Shown one piece after another: positions 25,761-34,904 of a DNA stretch of 64,000 nucleotides. Under the pieces are notes generated by a model, which saw only the letters and a program-made list of their open reading frames with translations, was not told where the DNA came from and made no database searches. Source of the DNA: an uncultured Erysipelotrichaceae bacterium (GTDB lineage Bacteria; Bacillota_I; Bacilli_A; RFN20; CAG-826); the NCBI GenBank assembly GCA_902801805.1, contig CADCJP010000001.1, positions 1 through 64,000 of the forward strand, in the 5' to 3' direction. The translations under genes were made by a program, and so were the position numbers. Positions within the stretch are counted from its first letter, which is position 1. Each line of letters begins with the position of its first letter.

Positions 25761-27782
25761 TTACTTTTTACCTCCTTTTTTCTTTGCAGCGTGTTCTCTT
25801 GCTTCTTTTAAGACTTCTTCGGAATGTTGTTCCATTTCAAGTTCAGTAGAAGCTTTAGCCACTGTATGTGTTTCAAGTGGATTGCTGATATTGGAAATAT
25901 CTTCTTTATCTTGCGCTTTATTTTTCTTAGTGGCTCTTTCTTTATGAGCGGCTAAAGAAGCTTCAATACGAGTTTTAACAATGGTTGGCATTTCCACTTT
26001 TGGCGCCCTTGGATCAAGTAACCAAGTAGCTGCATAGTGAGTGTCACTAACCTTGAATAAAGGTGGCTCTTTCTTAAAGTCAATCTTCATCGCATATTTA
26101 CTACGTAAAGCGAAGGCATCGCCCTTTGGAGGATAGACAAGGTTTGGTGGGGTACCAGGAATGGCATCCAATCTTTCTTTACTATCAACGTCTGGGATGG
26201 ATGATAATAACGCCCATGTGTATGGATGTTTTGGATCATAGAAGATTTCTTCTTCTTTACCATATTCCACGATCTTACCAGCGTACATAACCGCAACACG
26301 GTCCGCCATATTGGCAACGACACCTAAGTCGTGGGTAATAAAGATAACGGAAATATTTCTTTCCGCTTTTAAGCGGTTAATAAGTTCAAGGATTTGCGCT
26401 TGAATGGTGACGTCTAACGCTGTGGTTGGCTCGTCACAGATTAAGATGTCTGGGTCCGCGGTTAAGGCAATAGCGATAACGATACGTTGTCTCATACCAC
26501 CCGAGAATTCAAATGGATATTGTCTGAATCTAGCGGCTGGGTTAGCAATACCAACCTCTTCCATAATCTTAAGCGCTCTTTCTTTAGCTTCAGCTTTAGT
26601 AATCTTGGTTTTAGCAACGTAATTACGTTCAGCTTCGTGCGCTTTTAAAGCACATTCTTTAGCGACAGCAGCGATTTTTGCTTCGTATTCTTCGTTGATG
26701 GCTTTAATATTTTGCGCTTGTTCTTCTTTTGCAAGGCCAAGTTCTTCCACTGCTTTAATCTTGGCGGCTTTTTCCGCTTTGATAGCGTTGAGTGGTTCTT
26801 GGGCTTTAGCGAGTTCATCAGCGTATTCTTTAGCGAATTGAACTTTCGCTTCTGCCACCACTTGATCAGCTTCTTTCTTCTTAGCTAAGTATTTAGCTTT
26901 AGCGTCAGCGATAAGTGGCTTGTATTTAGCTTTTAATTCGTCTTTATTAGTGACATTGTTAGTCTTAGCTTCTTTAATCTTTTGATTGAATTCCACTTTT
27001 AACTTAGCAATGGCAGCTTTATTCTCGTCTTTCTTAGCTAAAGCGTTTTGACGAATTTCATTCTTTTTAGCGGTGAAGTTATCTTTTGCGGTCTTGAAGG
27101 CTTCAGTTCTTTCACTATTGATCTTTGCAAGTTCGCTTGGATTATCTTTATTTTCTTGCGCTAAAGAAGCGTATTGATGTTTGATTTTAACTTTTTCTAG
27201 ACCGTAGTCTAAACGTAAAGCATAAAAAGCGCCATCGGTTTCGTTTTTAATCACGTTTTTCATTCTTTCGAGTTCTTTTTTCTTTTCACTCTTATAGAAT
27301 TTAACGGCTTCTTTACCTTTATTTAATTCACTGTTATATTCAGTAACCGCGTTTTTATAAGCGACGAATTCTTTAGCGACAAGGTCGTCTCTCATTTTCT
27401 TTAAACGGTTACCATTTAATAACATGGCTTCGGTAATTTGTTTACCGATACGCATAATTGGGTTTAATGATGATAATGGGTCTTGGAAGATCATGCCAAT
27501 CTTATGGCCTCTGATACGATGGAATTCATCTTCAGAAACCTTGGTTAAATCTTCACCTTCGTACATAATCGAACCATTAACGATACGACCATTCGCGGCT
27601 AAGATACCCATAATGGTTTTACTAGTAACAGATTTACCAGAACCAGATTCACCGACGATACATAATGTTTCGCCCTTATATAAGTCAAAGGAAACACCTC
27701 TAACTGCTTGGACGTAACCATGGTCTGTGGAGAAGTTAACGCGTAAGTCCTTAACGGATAATACGATTTCTTTATTTTCCAT
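25761..27782 (-). CDS. oppD: Oligopeptide ABC transporter ATPase OppD with a ~270-residue coiled-coil insertion
   Basis: A 673-residue ATPase, about twice the family length. Walker A is GESGSGKS (~44-51), the Q-loop FQDPLSSLNP (~99-108), the signature SGGMRQR (~427-433), Walker B ILICDEP and the switch THD. Residues ~125-393 are an almost pure Ala/Lys/Glu helix, predicted coiled coil, inserted in the helical subdomain between Q-loop and signature. In the C-terminal domain, PPLFKVSDTHYAATWL keeps the family frame, but all four cysteines usual there (which can hold an iron-sulfur cluster in some DppD proteins) are replaced. A further Lys/Glu-rich tail ends the protein. Confidence 0.92.
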   Translation of the reverse strand: MENKEIVLSVKDLRVNFSTDHGYVQAVRGVSFDLYKGETLCIVGESGSGKSVTSKTIMGILAANGRIVNGSIMYEGEDLTKVSEDEFHRIRGHKIGMIFQDPLSSLNPIMRIGKQITEAMLLNGNRLKKMRDDLVAKEFVAYKNAVTEYNSELNKGKEAVKFYKSEKKKELERMKNVIKNETDGAFYALRLDYGLEKVKIKHQYASLAQENKDNPSELAKINSERTEAFKTAKDNFTAKKNEIRQNALAKKDENKAAIAKLKVEFNQKIKEAKTNNVTNKDELKAKYKPLIADAKAKYLAKKKEADQVVAEAKVQFAKEYADELAKAQEPLNAIKAEKAAKIKAVEELGLAKEEQAQNIKAINEEYEAKIAAVAKECALKAHEAERNYVAKTKITKAEAKERALKIMEEVGIANPAARFRQYPFEFSGGMRQRIVIAIALTADPDILICDEPTTALDVTIQAQILELINRLKAERNISVIFITHDLGVVANMADRVAVMYAGKIVEYGKEEEIFYDPKHPYTWALLSSIPDVDSKERLDAIPGTPPNLVYPPKGDAFALRSKYAMKIDFKKEPPLFKVSDTHYAATWLLDPRAPKVEMPTIVKTRIEASLAAHKERATKKNKAQDKEDISNISNPLETHTVAKASTELEMEQHSEEVLKEAREHAAKKKGGKK

Positions 27783-27783
27783 A

Positions 27784-29940
27784 TTATTCTTCTCCTTTCA
27801 AACTTGGGTTGAATGCATCTCTTAAACCGTTACCGAATAAGTTGAAGGAAATCATAATTAAAGCGATAACGATAGCAGGGAAAATCAATAAGTAAGGGTG
27901 TGTAAATAATTCGGATTGGTTATCCGCTAAGATAACACCTAATGATGATAAGCCTCTTAAGCCTAAGCCTAAGTAAGCGATATTTGATTCTGAGAAAATG
28001 ACACCTGGAATCATTAAGATAGAGCCAGTAATGATTGTGCCTAAGCCGTTAGGTAAGATGTGCTTATAAATAAGTCTAACATCGGAAGCACCTAACGTAC
28101 GTGAAGCAAGAACATATTCACGCCCTCTAAATCGATAGAACTGCGTTCTTGTTCTACCTGCTGGTCCAATCCAGTTAACTGCACATAAGGCGATAGCGAA
28201 TGTGACGAAGCCTTGGCCGAAGTGAAGAATGATAATTGTCATCATGACGAACCATGGGATATTACCGATGATTTCCACAACTCTTTCCATGACTAAGTCG
28301 ACTGTACCACCGAAATAACCACTGACAGAGCCCCAAATTAAGCCGAAGGTAAAGCAGACCAAGAATGTCACGATACCAAGGATTAAGGAGGTTCTTAAAC
28401 CTTCAAAAACGTATTTGAGCATATCTCTACCATTTTTATCAGTACCCATTAAATAAGTTGGTATTTTGTCATAACCATTGTACTTGTATTGGTAGACACT
28501 AGCTTTGACTTGCAAGTTACCTTCACCATCGTTGCCGTAGAAGTCATCAATGGTAAGTTCTCTCACAAGTGGGCATTTTTCTTTATTTAAAATCTTACAA
28601 GTGAATGAGTCTTCTTTAATGTAGAAGCCTGGATTATCGCCACCTTTGACGTATTCAAGGGTTGCATAACCATCAGCGTTCTTAAAGGAAACCCAACCAT
28701 ACTTTTCATAATCCAATAATTTAAGGATTGAAAAGTTATTGTATTCCTTGATACCGAATTTAGCGTCATATGTATCATAGACGAATGAGCAGAAATGAGC
28801 TTTGGATAAGTAAATGAGTCTTTGACCAGTACTACTCCAATATTCATAACCGTTATCAGTCACTTTGGATAATGCTTTGGCAGCATCAACAAATGACATA
28901 TCTTCAAATATTTTTCTAGTGTTTGCGTTAGCGGATTCACTTTCAAAAGCAATACTTCTAATTAAAGAACAAGTGTTTTTACTGTGGTTATGGTGTTTGG
29001 TTTCCATTCTCACAGAGAAGTAAGCATTTTCAAATAAGTCTTTACCAGTTTCATCTTTAATGATCTTGGCGATGTCGACTTTTTCTTCTTTCATAGAAGC
29101 GACCGCACTACCGATGTTATGAACTGTGGCGTAATCCACTAATTTAACATCGATTTCAACATCTTCATCTTGTTCGTCTTTACCTGAATAGGTGAAATAG
29201 AAAGCTGAATCATCGACTTCATAGTTTTCTGGATAGCCTAAATTGTCTTTACCTTCCATCTTTCTGATCTTTTCCACATCGTATGTGTCAAAGGCAGTAA
29301 GATATAAGTTTTCGCTTAAATCTAAGGCTGGAATAACTTTAGAAGCAAAGGAAACTGTTTCACCAACTGGGTCAGTTCTTAAATAACCGAATTGGACATA
29401 GCCTTCTTTTGCATAACCATCATTAGAGATAATGTTGGTGTATTTTTCTTCAGTGAATTTCTTTTTGCTAATGGCACTTCTTTGTGGGAATGATGTTAAA
29501 GATGGCCACCAGTTTTTTTGTTTTTCTTCATCGGTCTTGGCGTCTGGCATAGCGCTGACGTCAACAGCGATGTCTGTGAATTCAACGGTGCCATCCCAGA
29601 ATCCTGTGCCACTCTTGAAGAGTTTTGGTGCAAGGTATGTCTCGTTAGCAGCGTTTGGATTCTTATCACTTAAGTCACTCTTATCAACAATTGGGATAAA
29701 GACTGAAAGGAGTAATAAGCCACCTAAAATGTAAGCCGCAACAACGGAAGATTTATTCTTACTGAATCTCTTTAAGGAGTCCTTTAAGAATGTTGTTGGT
29801 CTTGTTTGGAATTTTTGTTCGTGAATGGAAGAGTCCACTTCAGTAAGTGTGAAGTCATCATCAGTGATATCTTTATCATCAACAATTTCTCCAGCAACTG
29901 GGGTTTCATCTAATAGTTCGAAATCTTTATCTTCTAACAT
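27784..29940 (-). CDS. oppC: Oligopeptide ABC transporter permease OppC with a giant external insertion
   Basis: About 718 residues from ATG 29940, chosen because it falls one base after the oppB stop; an in-frame ATG at 29976 lies inside oppB. OppC proteins are usually near 300 residues. Residues 1-60 are acidic and cytoplasmic, helix 1 is ~64-85 and LAPKLF (~103) matches the family. A block of about 380 residues (~109-490) then separates it from LMGTDKNGRD, where the family continues directly. Five more helices and the EAA coupling loop (ASRTLGASDVRLIYKHILPN) follow. The insertion should face outward next to OppA and might bind peptides or the wall; I recognise no domain in it. Confidence 0.9.
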   Translation of the reverse strand: MLEDKDFELLDETPVAGEIVDDKDITDDDFTLTEVDSSIHEQKFQTRPTTFLKDSLKRFSKNKSSVVAAYILGGLLLLSVFIPIVDKSDLSDKNPNAANETYLAPKLFKSGTGFWDGTVEFTDIAVDVSAMPDAKTDEEKQKNWWPSLTSFPQRSAISKKKFTEEKYTNIISNDGYAKEGYVQFGYLRTDPVGETVSFASKVIPALDLSENLYLTAFDTYDVEKIRKMEGKDNLGYPENYEVDDSAFYFTYSGKDEQDEDVEIDVKLVDYATVHNIGSAVASMKEEKVDIAKIIKDETGKDLFENAYFSVRMETKHHNHSKNTCSLIRSIAFESESANANTRKIFEDMSFVDAAKALSKVTDNGYEYWSSTGQRLIYLSKAHFCSFVYDTYDAKFGIKEYNNFSILKLLDYEKYGWVSFKNADGYATLEYVKGGDNPGFYIKEDSFTCKILNKEKCPLVRELTIDDFYGNDGEGNLQVKASVYQYKYNGYDKIPTYLMGTDKNGRDMLKYVFEGLRTSLILGIVTFLVCFTFGLIWGSVSGYFGGTVDLVMERVVEIIGNIPWFVMMTIIILHFGQGFVTFAIALCAVNWIGPAGRTRTQFYRFRGREYVLASRTLGASDVRLIYKHILPNGLGTIITGSILMIPGVIFSESNIAYLGLGLRGLSSLGVILADNQSELFTHPYLLIFPAIVIALIMISFNLFGNGLRDAFNPSLKGEE

Positions 29941-29941
29941 A

Positions 29942-30994
29942 TTACTTCTTCGCCCCCATTCTAATTCTTGGATCAATGAATCCGTAAGATAAGTCTAATA
30001 AGATACCGGCAAGTAAACCGAATGTGGTAAAGATTGCCATATCAACCATTAAGACGTTATAGTCAGGATTGGCTTGATTCAAAGATTCAATATACAAACT
30101 GCCGATGCCAGGAATGCCATACAATTTTTCCAAAATCATGGAACCACCGAAAATACCTAAGAATTCGGAGAGAATCATTGGAAGAATTGGCACGAACGCA
30201 TTTCTTAAAGCGTGACGGACAATAGCTTGGTTTTTAGTTAAACCTTTTGTTCTAGCTAACAAGAGGTATTCACTAGACATGACTTCACATAATTCCGCTC
30301 TAACGTATCTGGTGTATACGCAGATAGAACCAAATGACATACTAAGAACAGGAATAATGAAAGCTTGAATTTTAATGGAAAGAGATTGATCAGGTGTCGG
30401 CCATCTAGTTGGTAACCAACCAGTTTTAAAAGCTAATAAATAGAGCATGAAAGAAATAAATACGAATCCAGGAATGGAAATGAAGACCATGACTAATGTA
30501 GAAATTGTATGGTCAGTAATTGTATTTTTCTTTAAACCAGCGATAATGCCTAAAAGAATACCTAATGGAACTGACACGAAGACAGTGACGATATTGATAG
30601 ACATTGAGGTTGGTAAACGTGTAGCGATAATAGAAATCGCAGAAGCATTTGGCTTAATCGCGGTGGATCTACCCCAGTCCCATCTAGTCACGATATTGCC
30701 TAACCATGTAAAATATTGGTCCATGATTGGTTTAACGTAATAATAATGTGGGTTTGGATCGACTTCACCAGCTTGGAATACTTTTAATGGCTCACCATAT
30801 TTAGGGTTTGCAGTAGCAAATTCAACGAAGTATCCTAAATCAACTTGATCACTATAGAAAGCGAAAACGACATTTTTATCAGGGGCAAAAACGTCTCTAG
30901 GTGGGAGTGCTTTGACCAAGATAAAAGTCAACGTTAAAATGATAAAAGCTGTCAAAAATGCTAGAAGAATTCTTTTAATTGAATATTTTAACAT
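29942..30994 (-). CDS. oppB: Oligopeptide ABC transporter permease OppB
   Basis: About 350 residues from ATG 30994, which has AAGGAG nine bases upstream; the longer in-frame start at 31045 has no ribosome binding site and falls in the leader. Six membrane helices, an N-terminal RILLAFLTAFIILTL, and the EAA loop (LLLARTKGLTKNQAIVRHALRN) identify OppB. The first external loop (residues ~30-105) is somewhat longer than usual. First gene of oppBCDF. A -35/-10 promoter and a 7-bp hairpin lie upstream. Confidence 0.93.
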   Translation of the reverse strand: MLKYSIKRILLAFLTAFIILTLTFILVKALPPRDVFAPDKNVVFAFYSDQVDLGYFVEFATANPKYGEPLKVFQAGEVDPNPHYYYVKPIMDQYFTWLGNIVTRWDWGRSTAIKPNASAISIIATRLPTSMSINIVTVFVSVPLGILLGIIAGLKKNTITDHTISTLVMVFISIPGFVFISFMLYLLAFKTGWLPTRWPTPDQSLSIKIQAFIIPVLSMSFGSICVYTRYVRAELCEVMSSEYLLLARTKGLTKNQAIVRHALRNAFVPILPMILSEFLGIFGGSMILEKLYGIPGIGSLYIESLNQANPDYNVLMVDMAIFTTFGLLAGILLDLSYGFIDPRIRMGAKK

Positions 30995-31010
30995 TGCTTT
31001 CTCCTTTCCT

Positions 31011-31062
31011 GCGTTTAATATAAACGCTGCTAAACTATACCACAATATAGACCATTCTTCAA
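31011..31062 (-). promoter_or_regulatory. oppB promoter and leader hairpin
   Basis: On the minus strand: TTGAAG (31057-31062), 17 bases, TATAGT (31034-31039) with TG upstream. The leader then has a perfect hairpin, GCGTTTA (arms 31011-31017 and 31021-31027, three-base loop), directly before the AAGGAG ribosome binding site. Confidence 0.65.
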
Positions 31063-31134
31063 GAATGGTGTCAATTTAAGATTCGCTTACCTAATAAAAT
31101 ACTCGTTATACCAAGATATTTTCTTCGATAAAGC

Positions 31135-31165
31135 ATAAAAAAAGCGATGCCATTGAGACATCGCT
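31135..31165 (-). terminator. Terminator of the S8 / oppA / lipoprotein operon
   Basis: AGCGATG (31143-31149) pairs with CATCGCT (31159-31165), followed by seven T on the minus strand. It separates the oppA operon from oppBCDF. Confidence 0.85.
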
Positions 31166-31196
31166 ATGTTTTTGTTAATTATTCGCTAGTCGACTA

Positions 31197-33491
31197 TTAA
31201 GCATTGAAGTAGCTTGCTGGAGCGACAAGGAAGTAGATGTGTGTACCATCGGTGTCGTATTTTGCAGTGACTTGGCAATATAAGGAACCATCAGGTACTT
31301 GTGTTAATGCAACACCAACACCATCAGTTTCTTTTGGTTCACCACCTGTAACATAAGAGAGGTAGCTTGGGAACTTGTTAGATTCTTCAATGTAGTAGCT
31401 AAGAAGCATTACAAGTTGACCTGTGAAGTTACTTGTCCAGTATGTAACGGATTCGCCCTTATAAACAGTATCGGATACTTTAGTAACGAAACCATAACCT
31501 GCTAATTGTTCACCGGTCAATTTATAATCGTAGGAAGCACTAACAACATCATAGATAAGAGCAAGTGGTGTTGTTGGGGTTGGTGATGCTGGTCTTGTGT
31601 AACTGACAATATCAACATCCATACGGATATAACCGTTAATGATATAGTATTCAATATCAATTACAAATCCTTCGTCTTCGAGTTCAACTTTATAAACGTC
31701 AATACCATTAATTGTTTCTGTTGTGTGATCAATACCCTTTTCGGTGTATTTAGCCATAATAGCATCGAGTTGAGCTGGTAAGAATGGAGTTTCTTTTCCG
31801 TCGGCGCCTTTTTTGCCTGTACCAAAGACGAGACTGAAGTCTGCGATGTTATAGAGTTCACTATATTCGTTAGCGAGTAAGTATGGTTTATCGATAGCGT
31901 TATTGAAGTAGACGCAGAAGGCATCTTCATCAAAGGCGTTAAATTCTGGATAAACAATACCGTGTTGGAAGTATGGAGCATCTTCTGCTGGAGATGGAGA
32001 ATTGAATTGAATGTATGCAGCATAGTCAGCAGCAAGACCACACAAGCCATCCATAACTGTTCCACTCTTTTGGTTAACCATTAATCGTTGGCCAAATTTG
32101 CCCCAACCAAATAATGGGAAGTTACAGAATGTGGTAACGGCAAGTAACTTACCGTCTTCATCTAAACCAATTGTTAAGATTTGGAATTCGAAATAGTTGG
32201 TATCATCGTGTGACCATCTGGCATATTGTAAAATATCAGAATCTTCAGCGAAGCCTAATAATTCAACGTCGTCAGTCAAATCTTTACCATTTGTTGTTTG
32301 ATAATCAAGCCATGCTCTCCTATATAATGGATCACCATTTTCATCAGTCATAGGTTGATCGTTATCATCTAAAGCAGGAACCTTGATGTCTTCAATAGAG
32401 TCAGCATATGCGTTTAATTCGGAACGTTTAACTTTAAAGTCAGTTCTTGCTTCAAACCATTCGACATCAGTCTTTGTTGGATCGGCTTCGTTTGGAATTC
32501 CACCGACTGATAATTCAAAGCTTAAGAAGTATGGAAGTTCAAATTCTAAATTAGCATTAGTACCAGTCCAAGCGGCTTTTTCAGCGGCTGTCCAGTCTGC
32601 TTTGTAGACATTGACTTTGAATTCAGCAGTATCAGCACCGACTGTAACTGTAATTGTCTTTTCACCGACTGTTTCGGAATCGAAACCAGCAAGTGTATAA
32701 GCACCTTCGGCTAATGGAACTTGTGTGCCATCAGCGAATCTTTGAGCAACCACTAAACCTGTTGCATCAAATTCATCACCGACTGCATATCTAACTTTCT
32801 TTGGAGCAGTGACAGCAATACCATCTTTACCGATAACTGTAACGGCAAATGTGGCTGTCTTTTCTTGGTATGTAACTGTGATGGTTTGAGCACCACTAAC
32901 ATTGGTGTCGAAACCAGATAATTCATACGCGTCTGCGGCTAAATCTTCTTTTTTGCCATTATTGAAAACGGCTTTAACTTGTAAGCCAGCGGCATCGAAT
33001 GCATCACCGGCGTAGTAAGTTTTCTTTGTTGGTTCAGCAGCAATTTCAATACCTGTTAAGACAACAGCTTCGACGTTAACTTTGAATGTAGCGGTCTTAG
33101 CCATGTAAGTAACAGTAATTGTTTTTTCACCGGCTGTTGTGGAATCGAAGCCGGATAATTCATAACCAGAGGCTAAATCTTCTTCGCCTGTGTTATAAAT
33201 AGCTTTAACTTGTAAACCAGCGGCATCGAATGCGTCACCGACGAAGTAGTTTTTCTTTGTTGGTTCAGCAGCAATACGAATGCTTTGAAGTGTCTTCACT
33301 ACTTGTGAAGAAGAACTTGATGATTCGCTTGATGGAGCACTTGTCGGAGCACTTGTTGGAGCACTAGATGGTTCTGAAATTGGATCAGAGGATTTTGGTG
33401 TGGAAGAACTTGAACTTGTTTTTGTGTTGCAACCCGCCAAAACGGAAACAGCTAATCCAGAAAGAACTAATAATGTTTTAAGTTTTCTCAT
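31197..33491 (-). CDS. Lipoprotein with Ser-rich stalk and three bacterial Ig-like (Big_3-type) domains
   Basis: A 764-residue surface protein. Lipobox VLAGC near residue 20, then a Ser/Pro/Thr-rich stalk to ~65. Three repeats of about 77 residues follow, each with Y(F/Y/A)(V/A)GD(A/E)FDA(A/T)GL and later GEKTITVTV-like ends, typical of group 3 bacterial Ig-like domains. Repeats 1 and 2 are nearly identical at DNA level. The C-terminal ~450 residues are unknown and end in a motif (YFLVAPASYF) shared in form with the collagen-like lipoprotein ending at 54327. AAGAAGG precedes the ATG; a TATATAAG element upstream may be an extra promoter inside the operon. Confidence 0.8.
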   Translation of the reverse strand: MRKLKTLLVLSGLAVSVLAGCNTKTSSSSSTPKSSDPISEPSSAPTSAPTSAPSSESSSSSSQVVKTLQSIRIAAEPTKKNYFVGDAFDAAGLQVKAIYNTGEEDLASGYELSGFDSTTAGEKTITVTYMAKTATFKVNVEAVVLTGIEIAAEPTKKTYYAGDAFDAAGLQVKAVFNNGKKEDLAADAYELSGFDTNVSGAQTITVTYQEKTATFAVTVIGKDGIAVTAPKKVRYAVGDEFDATGLVVAQRFADGTQVPLAEGAYTLAGFDSETVGEKTITVTVGADTAEFKVNVYKADWTAAEKAAWTGTNANLEFELPYFLSFELSVGGIPNEADPTKTDVEWFEARTDFKVKRSELNAYADSIEDIKVPALDDNDQPMTDENGDPLYRRAWLDYQTTNGKDLTDDVELLGFAEDSDILQYARWSHDDTNYFEFQILTIGLDEDGKLLAVTTFCNFPLFGWGKFGQRLMVNQKSGTVMDGLCGLAADYAAYIQFNSPSPAEDAPYFQHGIVYPEFNAFDEDAFCVYFNNAIDKPYLLANEYSELYNIADFSLVFGTGKKGADGKETPFLPAQLDAIMAKYTEKGIDHTTETINGIDVYKVELEDEGFVIDIEYYIINGYIRMDVDIVSYTRPASPTPTTPLALIYDVVSASYDYKLTGEQLAGYGFVTKVSDTVYKGESVTYWTSNFTGQLVMLLSYYIEESNKFPSYLSYVTGGEPKETDGVGVALTQVPDGSLYCQVTAKYDTDGTHIYFLVAPASYFNA

Positions 33492-33548
33492 TTTTTGAAA
33501 CCTTCTTTCTTAGAAAATAAATTTTGCTTATATAATACGCTCTTTTTT

Positions 33549-34889
33549 CTAAAGGTCAAATAAGTTATCAACCTCAGAATAGGCTTTTTGTTGTTCAGTG
33601 TCTGGAACGAAGATGAATTTATCTCTGTTTTCTTCTGTGATTCTTTCATAGTAATGATCGATATCATAGACTTCTTTGTATTCATCATCACCAATCTTAT
33701 ATGTTGTAACACCATGGTTGTAGTAACCTAACAATTTATTGTCTCTAATTGTGAAAACAATATTGTATGTGGTTGGTGTTGGTGTGCCATAAGGAATACC
33801 ATAGTTTGATTCATCTTCTTGAGTAGCTTTATCATCAAAGGTGATTTTGATGCCAAATAATGCAGTATCTTTGGCGGCTATTTCTTCTTCATCAACAACT
33901 GCACCAAAATAGATTGGGAAGACATTACTGTATTTGCTGATTTGATAATCAAGAGCACTCTCTAATTTGCAGTTACTCATTGTGTTAGTGAAGATTTCTC
34001 TACCACTAGTGAACATATTATCCAAGATATCTAAGACTGGGGTGATTCTTGCTTGTCCAAGATAGGAAGTCATAGAAACAGGGAAACGTGTTTTTACGCC
34101 TGAAACGTTATGATAGACGGTAGTATCAAAGAATTCGTTATTATGGAAAATCCAATCGTAGTTTTTGAAAGAGATTGCACCATCGTCTGTTTTGATATCA
34201 CCATCAGTTTCATAAAGACGGAAGTAACCTTCTGTTTTGCTACAAACAAAGTTTTGATCCCATGCCTTGTACATATGGAGGCTACCATTTTTGTAGACAC
34301 TCTTTTCATATAATTCATGGTCAACGATTTCATTTAAGCCCTTTTCATCAACAGCGCTTAAAGCGGTGACAGTGGCTTTTGTTGTTCTTTGTCTAACAGC
34401 GGAGAAAACGTAAACAGGGACTGATTGTTTGAGTTCTGGATGGTTTTTATCGCTGACTTCAAGAACAGTTTCACCTTGAGCGACACCAACAACGTTACCT
34501 TCAGCATCAACAGTGGCGATATTTGTATCTTTAATCTTATATTCAAGGTTATTTGCAGGGCTGAGCGCGCGAGCTAAACCTCTAATATTAGAAGAAACAC
34601 TTGGTTCTTCGCCAACAGAGACACTGATGTATCTGTGGTTGAGGAGCAGCTCATTACCGAAAGCTGCTTCCCCTTTAATTTCTGTTTCAGATTCCTTATT
34701 AGGAAGGACAATATCTGTGTTTTCTGGCGCCACAGGACCTGATGGGACGCTAGAAGTAGATGTAGGAGCTGAGGAAGGAATTGAAGATTCTGGAGCCTCA
34801 GTAGATGCTGTTGAGGATGTTTTAGTATTACATGCCGCAAGTGAAGCAATGGATACTAATGAAAGGAATAAAACTTTATTCAATTTCAT
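33549..34889 (-). CDS. Lipoprotein with Ser-rich stalk and a Big_2-like domain
   Basis: A 446-residue protein with lipobox SLAAC, a Ser/Pro/Thr stalk, and a Big_2-like domain (~residues 85-165: YKIKDTNIATVDAEGNVVGV then QGETVLEVS). The C-terminal ~270 residues I do not recognise. It starts 15 bases after oppA with AAAGGAGGAAACG as ribosome binding site, so it is made together with the peptide-binding protein and may help it or the S8 protease outside the cell. Confidence 0.75.
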   Translation of the reverse strand: MKLNKVLFLSLVSIASLAACNTKTSSTASTEAPESSIPSSAPTSTSSVPSGPVAPENTDIVLPNKESETEIKGEAAFGNELLLNHRYISVSVGEEPSVSSNIRGLARALSPANNLEYKIKDTNIATVDAEGNVVGVAQGETVLEVSDKNHPELKQSVPVYVFSAVRQRTTKATVTALSAVDEKGLNEIVDHELYEKSVYKNGSLHMYKAWDQNFVCSKTEGYFRLYETDGDIKTDDGAISFKNYDWIFHNNEFFDTTVYHNVSGVKTRFPVSMTSYLGQARITPVLDILDNMFTSGREIFTNTMSNCKLESALDYQISKYSNVFPIYFGAVVDEEEIAAKDTALFGIKITFDDKATQEDESNYGIPYGTPTPTTYNIVFTIRDNKLLGYYNHGVTTYKIGDDEYKEVYDIDHYYERITEENRDKFIFVPDTEQQKAYSEVDNLFDL

Positions 34890-34904
34890 AGGTCGTTTCC
34901 TCCT

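Noticed and set aside
29942..31045. Longer starts for oppB (31045), oppC (29976), the GNAT gene (43313), the phosphoesterase (8312) and the M13 genes (46265, 49267)
   Set aside because: These starts lie in promoters or neighbouring genes and lack ribosome binding sites; inner starts have a ribosome binding site, a signal peptide or an adjoining -10 box.
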